From Melanocharis versteri (taxonomy: Eukaryota > Chordata > Aves > Passeriformes > Melanocharitidae), in the NCBI GenBank assembly GCA_013397845.1, contig VZTG01003728.1, positions 2,474,084-2,538,083 on the forward strand: a DNA stretch of 64,000 nucleotides. Reading direction: 5' to 3'. This document shows positions 27,135 to 38,249 of the stretch, in pieces. Below the pieces are notes generated by a model. The model worked only from the letters and a program-made list of their open reading frames with translations, was not told where the DNA came from and did no database searches. Position numbers and translations under genes: made by a program. Positions within the stretch are counted from its first letter, which is position 1. Every line of letters starts with the position of its first letter.

Positions 27135-28291
27135 TTTTTACTCAGATTTAATATCAAATCACACTCACTATGATTCACTTGATTTTATATTCTATCTAAT
27201 ATAAATCGTCTTCCATAAATGAATAAATGAAATGAAAATAGATATTGCAAGAGCACTGTTCATTTTAGAAAGTTATTTGCATAACCAATAAAAATAACAA
27301 AATATAATATAGACAGAAGTTACATATATAGACAAAGCCTATTAAGAGTAATTCTGCTCTGGATATAACTTAGGAGATGGGGTAATAGTGCTCTATTTCA
27401 GATTTTGTGCACTAGAATAGCTTTCTGAGATCCCTTACTGATTTTATTGAAGGTCTCACAGGTGCAACAATCAAAGGATTTACCAGCACGCTTAACAGCA
27501 ACACAATGCTCCAACACAGAACACTCCATCTAAAAAGCACAGACAGCTGTAAGTGAGCTGTTGCAATTTGAGTTAATTTGTCAATGACAAGGCCTTTTAA
27601 GAACTGGCATTAGAAATTCAGTGGGGAAAAAAACCCCAAAACAAACAATCACCAACACAAATAAAGATGCACGGCTGGCTGGGATAAAAACGTTTTGTAT
27701 GAAAGATCTGAAGCCTTGTTTCTAACCCTACATCCTGGTACATGACTCTCACAAAGCAGGACGGTCTCTTCTATGCGCTGAGCCTCTGTTGCCTCTTCCC
27801 TAAGGAACACAGAGCTCTTGGGTTTGTTTCAGTCACTTTGGTTGCAAGTTTTTTCAGGCAAGGACTGACAGAGCTTGTTTGGACTCCAGTGTTAACGCCA
27901 TGTAAAGAACAACAAAATACATTTTGCTGGGAAGAATACAGCTGCTACATCCCGTCTATGCCAGGGATAGACCTGAACTCATCTAGATCGCTGGACGGCT
28001 TTGAGCTAAGCACATATTTGTGACATGGAGGGGTGAAAAATATACTGGTGTCAAACTAATCACATGACAACCTCGTAAACTAACATCGCTGCTTTTGCTA
28101 GGAAAGACATGAACAATAAAATCTACTGTAATGGTTACTTGGTGATTAAAAGAAGAACTGCGTAAAAAACTATAATATGAACACACTTTTATTGCTCCAT
28201 TATAAAAAAAAATAAGGCAATCTAATGCAATCTCCAACATTAAACTACTACAAGAAAACCAGCATGTTATTGAAGTGTTATATATATTTAT

Positions 28292-28322
28292 TATATATCA
28301 CGTTATATTCATGTGATATATA
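28292..28322. repeat. AT-rich hairpin, 10-bp arms
   Basis: TATATATCAC at 28,292-28,301 pairs with GTGATATATA at 28,313-28,322 across an 11-base loop. It lies in an AT-rich patch where such stems occur often by chance. Confidence 0.65.
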
Positions 28323-28854
28323 GTTACCTAGTATGTACCACTGTTATGCTAATGATGATAGTGATAACCTAAGCTTAAAGAAGCAAGAGAGCCAAAAGTT
28401 GAGAGCCAAAAGTCTTATGTTCCAACTCCTAGAGGGGGCAGAACAAGAAGTTATTTCAGATACCAAGGGCTGAAGCCTAATGAGATAGAGCCTAGGGAAC
28501 CCTGGAAAATTCTCCATTGTACTATATTAAGAAAATATTCAGTTTATCTGCTGTTTAAATCATGTTAGATGAACTAGTCAGATTTGAAACAAGATTTTCT
28601 GAGACTGAATGGCTGCCCACCATTAAACAAATTTTAAATTATATGTACTCATGAGGAAAAAAAAAAAGGACAATCTGGGGTTTAAGGCTCTTACAAATGT
28701 CTCACAAAGGAAACACTACTCAAAATCCTCAAGTACCCCAGGAAGACCTGAAGCTTTAACTTCACATTACTAAAGGTCTTGCTATTCCTCCCTCTCCTTT
28801 TAGTATCACCCTATCGCCCAGGAATGAGGGGATGAAGCATGAGTTTTTCCTAAA

Positions 28855-29430
28855 TCCAACCATGTCCTGGGGTGCACCACGCACAGCTGGGCAAGGGAAG
28901 GGATTGTCCCGCTCTGCTCTGCGCTGGGCAGCCTCACCTCAAGTGCTGTGTGTGGTTTTGGGCACCACAATACAAAAAGGACACAAGGGCACTAGAAAGC
29001 ATCCAAAGAAGGGAGACGAGGGTGGTGAGAGGCCTTGAGGGGAAGCTGTATGAGGAGCATCTGAGGGCACTTTGTCTGCTCAGCCCGGAGAAGAGGAGAC
29101 TGAGGGGAGACCTCATTGCAGTCACAACTTCCTTGTGAGGGGAAGAGGAGGCACTGATCTCTTCTCTTGATGACTGGTGACAGGGCCCAAGGGAATGGCA
29201 TGAAGCTGTGTCACAGGAGGTTTAGGTTGAATATTACGGAAAAGGTTTTCACCCAGAGGGTGGTGGGGTGCTGGAACAGGCTCCTCAGGGAGGTGGTCAC
29301 AGCACCAAGCCTGCCAGAATCTGAGAAGCTTTTGACAGGACTGTCAGGCACATGGAGTGATTGTTGGGTTGGTCCTGTACTGCGCCAGGAGTGGGGTCCC
29401 TCCCAACTCAGGATATTCTATGATTCTATG
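28855..29430 (+). mobile_element. CR1 LINE, 5'-truncated, about 0.58 kb
   Basis: A well-preserved CR1 3' region. Landmarks include GGGCAAGGGAAGGGATTGTC, GGGCACCACAATACAAAAAG, CATCCAAAGAAGGGAGACGA, GAGAAGAGGAGACTGAGGGG and GGGCCCAAGGGAATGGCATG. The tail ends CTCAGGATATTCTATGATTC plus TATGG. The frames across it are relics with stops and shifts. It lies about 640 bases from the RAB3C exon on its downstream side, in antisense orientation. It looks less diverged than the copies at 8 and 12 kb, judged by eye. Confidence 0.94.
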
Positions 29431-30059
29431 GAATAAGTTTTGACTATCATTTATTTTTGATGAGAGCTTGTGGAAAAGGAAACCTTTTCCCTAGCATCTC
29501 ATTTTTCTCCACTGAGGAACTTTTTACTCTCTCTAAGGTATAGGCAAGGAATGAGGGGTTTTGTATGCCTGGGTAACACTATCTCTTTGCGCATGTTTTC
29601 TTCCTCAGCAGAAGACAGAAGATGTTCCAGGTGATCAGAATGATAGAGCAAGAAATTATGTCTTCTGTTATGTATCCACTCTCATAGCTCCTACATGAAT
29701 TCATAATTTTTTAAGGGAAGACACCAGATCCTAAAACTGGTATTTCACAGTACTTTGATATAACATGTATCACTTTCAGTAGTCTAAATATTGCACAGAT
29801 GCTTATAGCTCACTGCACAGATATTAATATGTGTCAACCTGTATTATTTCCTAAAGGAATTTAATTCATGATGAATAACTGTACTACAATACCTTAAAAA
29901 TACTGTTTGCACTCTAATATTCAAGACAGAAAAACTATGCAAGAAATAATTAACTGCTATTTCATTCCTATGCTCTCTCTCTCTCAATGACACTCAATCC
30001 AGTTGTGTAAATGCTATCAAAACTACTACAGTTTTCTTAATTCATAGGATTATTTTTTA
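29431..30059. other. Non-coding intron flank of the RAB3C exon
   Basis: AT-rich sequence between the CR1 and the splice donor. No repeat or exon is recognised apart from a short (CT)n run near 29,972-29,985. Confidence 0.6.
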
Positions 30060-30065
30060 GCTTAC
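30060..30065 (-). other. RAB3C: Splice donor of RAB3C exon
   Basis: Read on the minus strand, the exon ends in TTTGG and the intron starts GTAAGC, a good match to the vertebrate donor consensus. The cut falls after the Trp codon (phase 0). This matches the known RAB3 exon boundary, where the next exon begins with the Asp of the DTAGQE switch II motif. Confidence 0.93.
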
Positions 30066-30293
30066 CCAAATCTGTAGCTTAATTCTTTTTTCATTTTTGA
30101 AAACCGTTTTTACTTTGAAATCGATCCCAACCGTGCTTACAAATGCAGATGTAAAGGAATCATCAGCATATCGGAACAAAAAGGAGGTTTTTCCAACACT
30201 GCTGTTGCCGATAATGAGCAGTTTGAACATGTAATCAAAGTTCTGGTCAGATGTATCTTTCTGGCCATATCTGGAATCTTGAACGGATGCCAT
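30066..30293 (-). CDS. RAB3C: RAB3C coding exon (N-terminal GTPase half, 76 codons)
   Basis: RAB3C is a small Rab GTPase of synaptic and secretory vesicles. It cycles between GTP-bound membrane and GDP-bound cytosolic forms and acts in regulated exocytosis. This exon encodes residues 1-76 counted from the ATG at 30,293. The frame starts MASVQDSRYGQKD and includes the conserved QNFDYMFKLLIIG strand, the P-loop GNSSVGKT (29-36) and switch I with FVSTVGIDF and its Mg-binding Thr54; it ends KRIKLQIW. The length matches the corresponding RAB3 exon exactly, with no stop or shift. RAB3C rather than RAB3A, B or D is chosen because of TSAF (others have TPAF) and VFKNEKRIK. Switch II, NKxD, SAK and the prenylated C-terminal CxC lie in later exons outside the window or unrecognised. 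Mammalian RAB3C adds eight residues from an upstream exon; that exon was not found. Confidence 0.97.
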
Positions 30294-30317
30294 CTGTAAT
30301 TCAAAATAAAAAAGAAA
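30294..30317 (-). other. RAB3C: Splice acceptor of RAB3C exon
   Basis: On the minus strand a T-rich tract (TTTCTTTTTTATTTTG) leads to AATTACAG immediately before the ATG. The acceptor thus abuts the Met codon, as at the known exon 1/exon 2 boundary of RAB3C. Confidence 0.93.
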
Positions 30318-30971
30318 TATCTTATTGTCTCTTTTATCATAAAAAATGGAAACATTTAGATTTTTATGGAGTTTTTCATACCAAGTATCAATGAAGCTCA
30401 AGAAGAATATCTTCTTGAAAGATTAGTAATGTGTATGCTTCAACGTGAACTTCAAGAAATTCACTGAGGTCTAATTCTTTTTTTGTGATTCTTGTATCTA
30501 GTAGTAGTTCTGGTAGCAATAGAGGATGTAAAAATGACTGGTGACTGGTACCAAAACAAAAAATAATAATTCTAAAAATCCAGGACAGTCCTTGAATATA
30601 CCACCAAAAATATCTGATTTCAGAATATGTGATGAATAGATGATGAAAATACAATGATGCCTCATTTGTACAAGAAAGAAAGAAGAGATCAATGCTGCAT
30701 TTTGACATAGTAGGTATATTTCCAAACAGAAGCTTAGTAAGTTTTACATCTAGTAAAATACTTGAACCATTTATTTGACTGTAAATATGTTGCCATCTTT
30801 TGCCATGCCTATAAACTTACTCAAAGCATTTTGCCTTTACCAGCTTTTAGTTCTCACACCATTAAATAGTGAGTATCTACAGCTCTGAAATAAAGTGATA
30901 TTTTTCCAGTACTAGTACATTCTGTAGTTTTTTGCATTTGCAATATTAATGCACCATCATAAGTGGCAGTT
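30318..30971. other. Inferred RAB3C intron 1, exon-proximal part
   Basis: AT-rich sequence with no recognised element. The reading frame of the exon stays open about 36 codons into this intron (to 30,401), which looks accidental given the strong acceptor. Confidence 0.6.
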
Positions 30972-31792
30972 AGAATAATAGAATATTACGGTTTGGAAGG
31001 GACATTAAAGATCTTCTAGCCCCAGTCCTGCTGCCAGGGACACCTCCCACTAGACCAGGTTGCTCAAGGCCTTATCTAACTCAGCTTTGAACACCACCGG
31101 GGCTGGACTATCCACAACCCCTCTGAGCAACCTGTGCCAGTATCTCACCGCCCTCACTGCAAATAATTTCTTCCTAATACTGAATCTAAATTTCTCCTCT
31201 TTCAGTGTGTACTCATTCCTCCTTGCCCTGTCACTCCAGTTCCTGTCAAAGAGTCCGTCTCCAGCCTCCCTGCAGGCCCCTTCAGAGACTGGAAGGTGTC
31301 TGTGAGGCCTCTACACAACCTTCTCTTCTCCAGGCTGAACAGCCCCCACTTTCTCAGCCAGTCTTTGTAGGGCAGGTGTTTCACTCCTCTTAGCAAATTC
31401 ATGGCCCCCCTCTGGACTTGCCCCAGCAGTTCCATGTCCCTCTCATGTAGAGGACCCCAGAGCTGGATGCAGTGCTCCAGTGGGGTCTCACCAGAGCAGA
31501 GCAGAGGAGCAGAATCCCCTCCCTTGACCTGCTGGCCACACTCCTGTGGATGCAGCCCAGGATTCCCTTGGCTTTCTGGGCTGGGAGCACTCACTGCCAG
31601 CTCATGGTGAGTTTTCCATCAGCCATCATCCCCAAGTCTCTCACCACAGGACTGTTCTCAGTCACTTCTCTGCCCAGCCTGTGGGTGTGTCTGGGGTTGC
31701 CACAATGCAGGTGTAGGACCTTGCACCTAGCCTTGTTGAGGTTTGCAGTAGCCCATCTCCCAACTGTGTCAAGGTCCTGCTGGATGACATCA
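30972..31792 (-). mobile_element. CR1 LINE, 5'-truncated, about 0.82 kb
   Basis: The plus strand shows the complement of a CR1 3' region. It begins with a tail-like AGAATAATAGAATATTACGG and GTTTGGAAGGGACATTAAAG. Next come CACTAGACCAGGTTGCTCAA, TTCTCTTCTCCAGGCTGAAC, GTGGGGTCTCACCAGAGCAG and CTTGGCTTTCTGGGCTG, ending near AAGGTCCTGCTGGATGACAT. Frames across it (for example 31,202-31,594 minus) are CR1 relics, not host genes. It lies in inferred intron 1, about 680 bases upstream of the RAB3C exon, in the sense orientation. Confidence 0.94.
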
Positions 31793-34480
31793 ATGTTTTG
31801 AAATTTGAGTCCTTAAAATACAGTTTTTAATCCATATAAAATACCTGAATAAGCACAGATTACTGAATACGGATAAAGAGCAACCTATTTTGCTCTAGGA
31901 CATCAAAGATCATGGATTCCATTTATATAAAGTACATCTTAGGCTTTCATGAAAATTGCAGAGATTAACATGAAAACCTGACCAAATTTCTACCTAGGTT
32001 AGAGGTAAAAAACAAATGGCAAAATAAAGAACCTAGAGTGTTTCAGCTGAGTTTTTAAGAAAAAAATATTGAATATTTTGAGAGCCTGTGGAGGTTTTTT
32101 AAATGTGATTATTCTAATAACAACACTTTTGCGAGCTGATTTGAAACAGAAAGACAGACACCATAACCTAACATAAAGGCTTACAGAAAAGCAGCTCATG
32201 TGAAAGCTTTCTAATTTAGGCATCTCAGAATGCATTTGGGCAATCAGAAAGGACAACTGGAACCAGGGTGAGAGCTGCGCACTAACCCACACTCTCAGCA
32301 GAATTTTAGTTACTGTATACTTGTTTTAGATGATTCTGCTATCTCATAGCATCAAAAACATTCTTTGGGCTACTGAAGAGGCATATAGGAGTGGGGACAA
32401 AAATTCTGAAGAAGACATTGGAAGTAGCAAGCTTTTAATAGAAAATTCAGTGTCAAATTTATATTTCATAAACGATACAGTAGGGAGTGTTTAATTTCAG
32501 AATTTGATTTCAGAATTACCTTCTTCATTAAATGTAGTATTGGGTACCTACATGCTTGCAACCTGAGTGTTTGCATTGGCCTTAGTATTTATCCACTTCT
32601 TCCACAGGTATGCAACAAAGAAGATTTAGAATAAAAACCTGAATATTGCCAAGCATACACATCACTAAACTTTCAGCTTTCTGATTTCTATAGAAAAGAC
32701 AGAAACCTTCACTCCATATTGTATAACTGTTCGGAGATATTTTGCTTATAACATGAGAAAAAATAAATTAAATGTTGTTTATTCGAGCCTACTCAGAAGC
32801 CGCTATAAACACATATAACACAGGGCATGCTGATGTAGTGTACAGTTTGCAACAACAAGTCAATGAAGTCTATCAGACCAAAGACTGCAGCAGCTTTGGG
32901 TGCCAATGTGTGACCACAGTGTGTTGCTACAGCAGCCTGTTCCACTGCTCTTCTGGCTCCTCTCTATTGTGCTGCACCTGAAAGCAGTAGTTACCACTTG
33001 TAGCTAGGAGGAATATTGTATTCTTTCCTGATTTTATCTCCTAGGAAGCCTTTCACATAGCTTCTTCAACCAGCTTAAGATTTACAAAAAAAGATTTAAG
33101 CTTTCATCCATTTGCTGCCCTGAGTCCTATGAAGCTTCCAACTCATCCCCATGTACTTTAATGCCTAACGCTTCAGAAACAGTATGATTCAGTGAGCAGA
33201 GAAATCAGGAGACCTGGATTCTAATAATAGTCCTGCAAAGCCATGTACATTGTGTAGCCTTCCTGAGTAAGAATGGGTTTCCTGTAGAGTTTTAGACACA
33301 GACTTTACCCACAGAAATTTCAGCGCTCCTCTAAATTAATGTGGTTATATGCATTACCCATGCAGCAGTTTCCTTAACATTTCTTAAAAAAAAAAATTTA
33401 AAAACCCAAGAGTATGTCTGCTTGTTACAGAATGCAAAAGGCATAGGAAAGGCATAAGAAAGTGCTAATTTCTCCAAGAGGATTAGTGAGGTAATAATTG
33501 AAACTGCTTGGAGAGACCAACTTTAGCCTAGAGAGCCAGTCTCCCTAGACTACTGATTGATAGTGATCCTTTCTCCTGTCCAATACCCAAATGAGCCTGC
33601 ACTAGTGTAAAGAAACATCAAACTCCATGCAATTGCTAAGACTGCCATTACTTCCCAAACTCACTCCTTCTATAGTAAGCAAAGAGACACATTCTTCCAA
33701 GCACAGTCCACATTATGCTCACAATCTAAATGATACTCTAAAGTAATATCTATATTTCTGCTGACTGTAAGGAAAATATAGATGTTTGGTCCTCTTGAAT
33801 TTTTTTAATAAGCCTGCAGTGCTTCTCTTTCGTGAATGCAAGCTGCTGACTTAAAAAATTAAGTATGGAATGCACTCTAATCCACTTCCCAATGTATTAA
33901 TATGTCAGTTCACTTCTGACATTACTTGTCCCAACTATCGGAGGCATTTGTAAAATATAAAGAAGCTAGTGAGGATGCTATGTTCCTTCTTTGGAAATGA
34001 CGCTGGAAGCAATCACTAGGAACACTGTATTCCCACCTGTAATTAAACACAGCATACATGGATGAGAACCAAATAAACCTCGCTAATGTTATGATATTGC
34101 TTCAAATAAAGTAAAATGCATACCTTTATTTTGACAAAGTTCTTTTCTCAAAGGTTAAATGGATATATAAAACAAGCATCACTTTCAACAAAACACACTG
34201 AGTTTTCTCTTCAGTAAAATTTTGCCCTTATTTAGTAAAATTGAAGAGAAAATGCACAAGGTTATCTGCATTAGCACCAAAAGCAGTCTCAAGCCATTTC
34301 CTAGAGGACTTAGGACAGACTTGAGAGTCAACTGAGAAGTCTAAGCTCAAGACAATGAACAGAAAACCTATAGACAGGAGATCTCACATGCTTGCTCCTT
34401 ATCAAAGACAGGAGGAGTAATGTTGTCAGTTTGAATACGGTGCAAGGACAAATAAAGGATAGTTTTGTACGGTTCCCTGC

Positions 34481-34522
34481 TTACAGCATATCTCTAAATA
34501 TGCTGAATATTACAGCATATCT
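34481..34522. repeat. Short direct and inverted repeat cluster
   Basis: TTACAGCATATCT occurs at 34,481-34,493 and 34,510-34,522, each followed by a TAAATA-like sequence. The complement ATATGCTG lies between them, so one copy can pair with either side. Confidence 0.65.
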
Positions 34523-37500
34523 TAAATACGAATTATTTAAGGGCATAGGCAAGTTTAATCACTAAGCAGTTTTCTATTCAGACCCAGGTGCTTTCCAAGC
34601 CTCATGTTTAGCTGTTTCCTTGATCCCATAAGAAGAGGTGAAAATAGAGCAGGGTTGAGAACAAATGTCAGAAAAACTGTGTTTACCTGCCACCTTCATG
34701 ATCATAACAAAAAATTTGGCTATGTTACTCTTCATGCCTTGCCAGGCCTCATTCTTTGGTGGAATCAATTTGAACAGCTTTCTTACTTCAGCAGAGTAGG
34801 ATGTTTGCGACCTCCCTGGCTTGCATGCAACTTCAGTTTGCACTTATATATGCACCCTACTCTGCATGCTTAGTGCAGGATGAATTGCCCCTGGAAAATA
34901 TGATGCAAAAGGCAAGAAAACCTGAGACTGAAAACACAGAGATTCATTCCTTCACATCTTTAGCAAATACGTTGTTTTCTTTTAAAAGTTCTAGTAACAG
35001 GCATATCTTAAAGGAAAAGATCAACAGTAAGTCCAGAGAAAATATCTTGCTTCTATGTACAGTGAGGATTAATGAACTTACAGTTGTTTCAAAGTGCAAC
35101 ACTCTCTTTCTATCTAATGGTCTTACGGCCCACACCCAAAGTGGGGTAACTGAGGTCCTTTTTAATGGATCCCTTCGGTCAGATTAGAGTGAAACAGCAC
35201 TGACTGACCAGTGTTTATACATACATAGTTGCAGTGGAAAGAGAAATGCTTCTTTCCTATATACAGGGTAAAAATATATACACTTCTATTTCTTTCTATA
35301 CAGAAACTGACTTTAGTTGATATTTTAGTAAAAACAGAGTTTCCTGCATATGCCACCTTTTGTGAGGTGATCTTTCTGTCTTTTGTAAAATATAATTAGT
35401 CAAACATAATCAATGGATATTGAAACAATGGAATACAATGGGAAAATTCAATGACTGTAACTCACCAAGTTGTATGTAGGATGTGCAAGTAAGTGACACA
35501 CACTGCACATAGTTGTCTTTCATGTGTAGATCAAATTACAACATCAGGGTAGTTAAAATGTTACCAAAATCCTCACGTATAAGAACACTGTGACAAATAA
35601 CCCAGTCATGAAGAAATTAATTAGTTTTGAGGTGAAATATCAGACTAATCTAGGGACTGGATTTTTTTTCTAAATTCTTTCAGAGGCATCCTATGACTTT
35701 TGTTTTCTTCTTTTCTAGATCTTGGGCAAGTTGCTTAATCTCTTGTATTTTTGGTGTGATCTCAACAAATACATTGATATCCACAGATGCAGACCACAGC
35801 CAATTCTTACAAATGGCTATAATTTATTTTTTAACCAATTAATAAGAATTAACAGAGTTCAGTTGACAATGCACTGGCCACTTATTCGGAATTTACTGAT
35901 TGCCAGCCATCTGCAGAGCACAGCTTGTAAACTAATGTACTTGGCAGCACCAGGAGAAGCTTATCTGCTTCAAGGTATTATGAGGTCAGAATCATGTACA
36001 TGTGTAAATGTATCACAGCCCAATTAGAAACATGTAGTTAGAAATACGAAGGGGTTTTTTAAGGAGAACACTGAAAGGTGAAGTTGGGGAATATCAAGAA
36101 GATACTGAGATGTTAGGTCTAAAACACTTCAGAGAAGCTCTACTTGCTTCATATCAGCAAAACTAGCCTGAATATAGCCACACTGCCAGGAGCTGCCCAG
36201 GATAGTAGAATTTCAGGTGAGTAAAAAACAGTTTTGGCAAGGCTCTAACACCTGGATTCTTGTGGTGAGCTACTGGATTATCCCTAATTTCTCCTTCTTT
36301 AACCTAAATTTAGGGTATCTTAGGAAGCATATTTCTAATTCTCACTCTAGGTAGTATGTTAAAATTCCCTTCTTCAAATAGGGGCGAAACCAAAGATACA
36401 GTCCTTAAGTGGGTTAGTCTAACACAGGATGTTAGGAGGCCACCAAAATAGTGCAGCTATGAAAAGAAAAAAATAAAAGCTGTGTCAGCCCAGATACTCC
36501 GGAAGAAATAAATCTTGATTTACCAGGGAATATGAAAGAATGAAAATGAGACAGCTAAAGCCTTCTGCCATTTACTCTATTTAGTACAGCACTCAAAGTC
36601 ATGAGACTAAGAAAGACTGTGTACCTTTTTGTTTGCCAGAGAAGCTGTATCAGGCTAAGAGACTAAGTGAAATACTAATGCCACTGTCTAGGGCACTGGT
36701 GAGACAGCATTAGTGACAATTCTGCTCAAGTGTGTTTATGAAAGCCAAGTTCAAACTGGAAAATACCCAGAAAGGTTAACAGGAATATTGGGAGGAAGAA
36801 GAGCTTATCTTATTACAGAAATAAAAACCAAACCAACAAAAAACCAGTAAAAAAACCATGAGCTTGTTTCTCTGGATAGTAACCTGGTCATGATGCAATG
36901 AGAACTATTTAGACTGATGTATATTGGAGCAGACACTGGATGTTATCAATAAGCCCTGAGTGCCTCTGAGCTGGAGATTAGTAAAGTATCTAACCAGCAA
37001 GGGAGCAAGCTTCCACAGTACACTTCCAAAAAGGGGGAGTGATAGAAGGAGGACTACAGACTCCAGATGCAGCTTGATCAGTTAACAGAAAGGTGTATGT
37101 AAGTTTCTCTGTGGACTCAGGGGCTTGGCAGGCTCTTGTACTCCAGTGCTTCTAATATGAACTAACTAATTAGATATGGCATATCTAATAATTTTGCTGA
37201 GTGATAGGAGCTGAATTGTCATGCAAACTCCTGTATCTAATAGCTTTGATTGGCCATTTTTCATCATAATTTTATAATAACTTCTAAAATATCTGTAAGC
37301 AGCATTTTGGCTTTGCCCTTCTCCATTGTGTTTGGATGTGTCTGCTATAAAGGTACCTCGTCTAGACATACCCATTGCCAGTGACAACAGGATATGAAAA
37401 ACTAAGGAAAATTGTTTTCATTTCTTTCTTTGGCAAAGCAAATAATTTACAAATTATCTCCCACTTCCTATAGTTTTTCTCCCCTCAGCCACCTTTGAAA

Positions 37501-38232
37501 TGATCTGATGTCCTGGCAAGTGGAAGAGAGTGTCTCTAGAGATCTAGCATTTTCTAGAATCTGCCACCATTAATGTCCATATGCTCTATTAACACTAAAA
37601 ACAGGTTATCCAAACTACAGTTCTTTTCATATTTTGGCAAAGTGCAGGTATGTGGAAAATCTGCATGCTACAATCAGACAAGGAGTAAAACCAGAAGCGA
37701 GTGAATCGGTGTATGAATCACTGAGAATTTCCCACTGAACCTTCACTTTTGAAAGTACCATGAAAGCCTTAGGGACACTACTGAGAGAGATACATAGACA
37801 TCTCAAGTAATTCAGACCAGTTCTTAAAAGAATATGCAGAAACCATACAGAATTCAAGGTTTCACAGAAAAGGGAGTTCATTGCTTTTGAGCTAAAGACC
37901 TCTCCATGACCATAAGCACTCCTAAAACTTATATCTGTTCTTTGAAAACATGGCTAAAAAAATGAAAAATAGTCACAAATTGTGATCCAGATTCAGGTAC
38001 ATGCAGCAGATGACAGCAGCAACTTTTATACTAGACAACTCTTTCCCGGAAGAATTGTTTTTCTGTTAATTGGTGGACCTTCCTGTCTTCAGAGAAATGG
38101 CATGAGCTTAAGATTGAAATGAAGAACTCACAAACATAGAAGGATGGTGACAGTGCTCAGGCCCTTTTTTTCATCCTGCTAAACTATCTTAACATTTTAG
38201 TTTTCTTTTAAATTATTGCTTGATGGAAATGT

Positions 38233-38249
38233 AAAAAAAAAAAAAAAAA
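38233..38249. repeat. A17 homopolymer
   Basis: An uninterrupted 17-base A run. No processed retrocopy was recognised to its left. Confidence 0.85.

Larger units (their letters stand above)
24303..28854. other. Non-coding stretch, inferred RAB3C intron
   Basis: AT-rich sequence. It contains a (CA)n/poly(T) tract, a 14-bp direct repeat and a hairpin, listed separately. A 93-codon plus-strand frame starting with ATG at 27,742 has no recognisable homology and is within chance expectation. Confidence 0.5.

Noticed and set aside
1..30059. Search for the next RAB3C exon (DTAGQERYRTI and TAYYRGAMGF region)
   Set aside because: No such coding sequence was recognised on the minus strand. The next exon is probably beyond the left end of the window, though a short exon could be missed by eye.
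31202..31801. Frames of 109 and 130 codons near the RAB3C exon
   Set aside because: They lie entirely inside a CR1 element and are relic or antisense frames, not RAB3C or another host gene.
34801..35187. 128-codon plus-strand ATG frame in intron 1
   Set aside because: No recognisable motif. A frame or two of this length is expected by chance among the thousands of frames in 64 kb of this composition.
38233..38249. A17 run as the tail of a processed retrocopy
   Set aside because: Sequence on its left shows no recognisable mRNA or small-RNA similarity, and no flanking duplication was seen.
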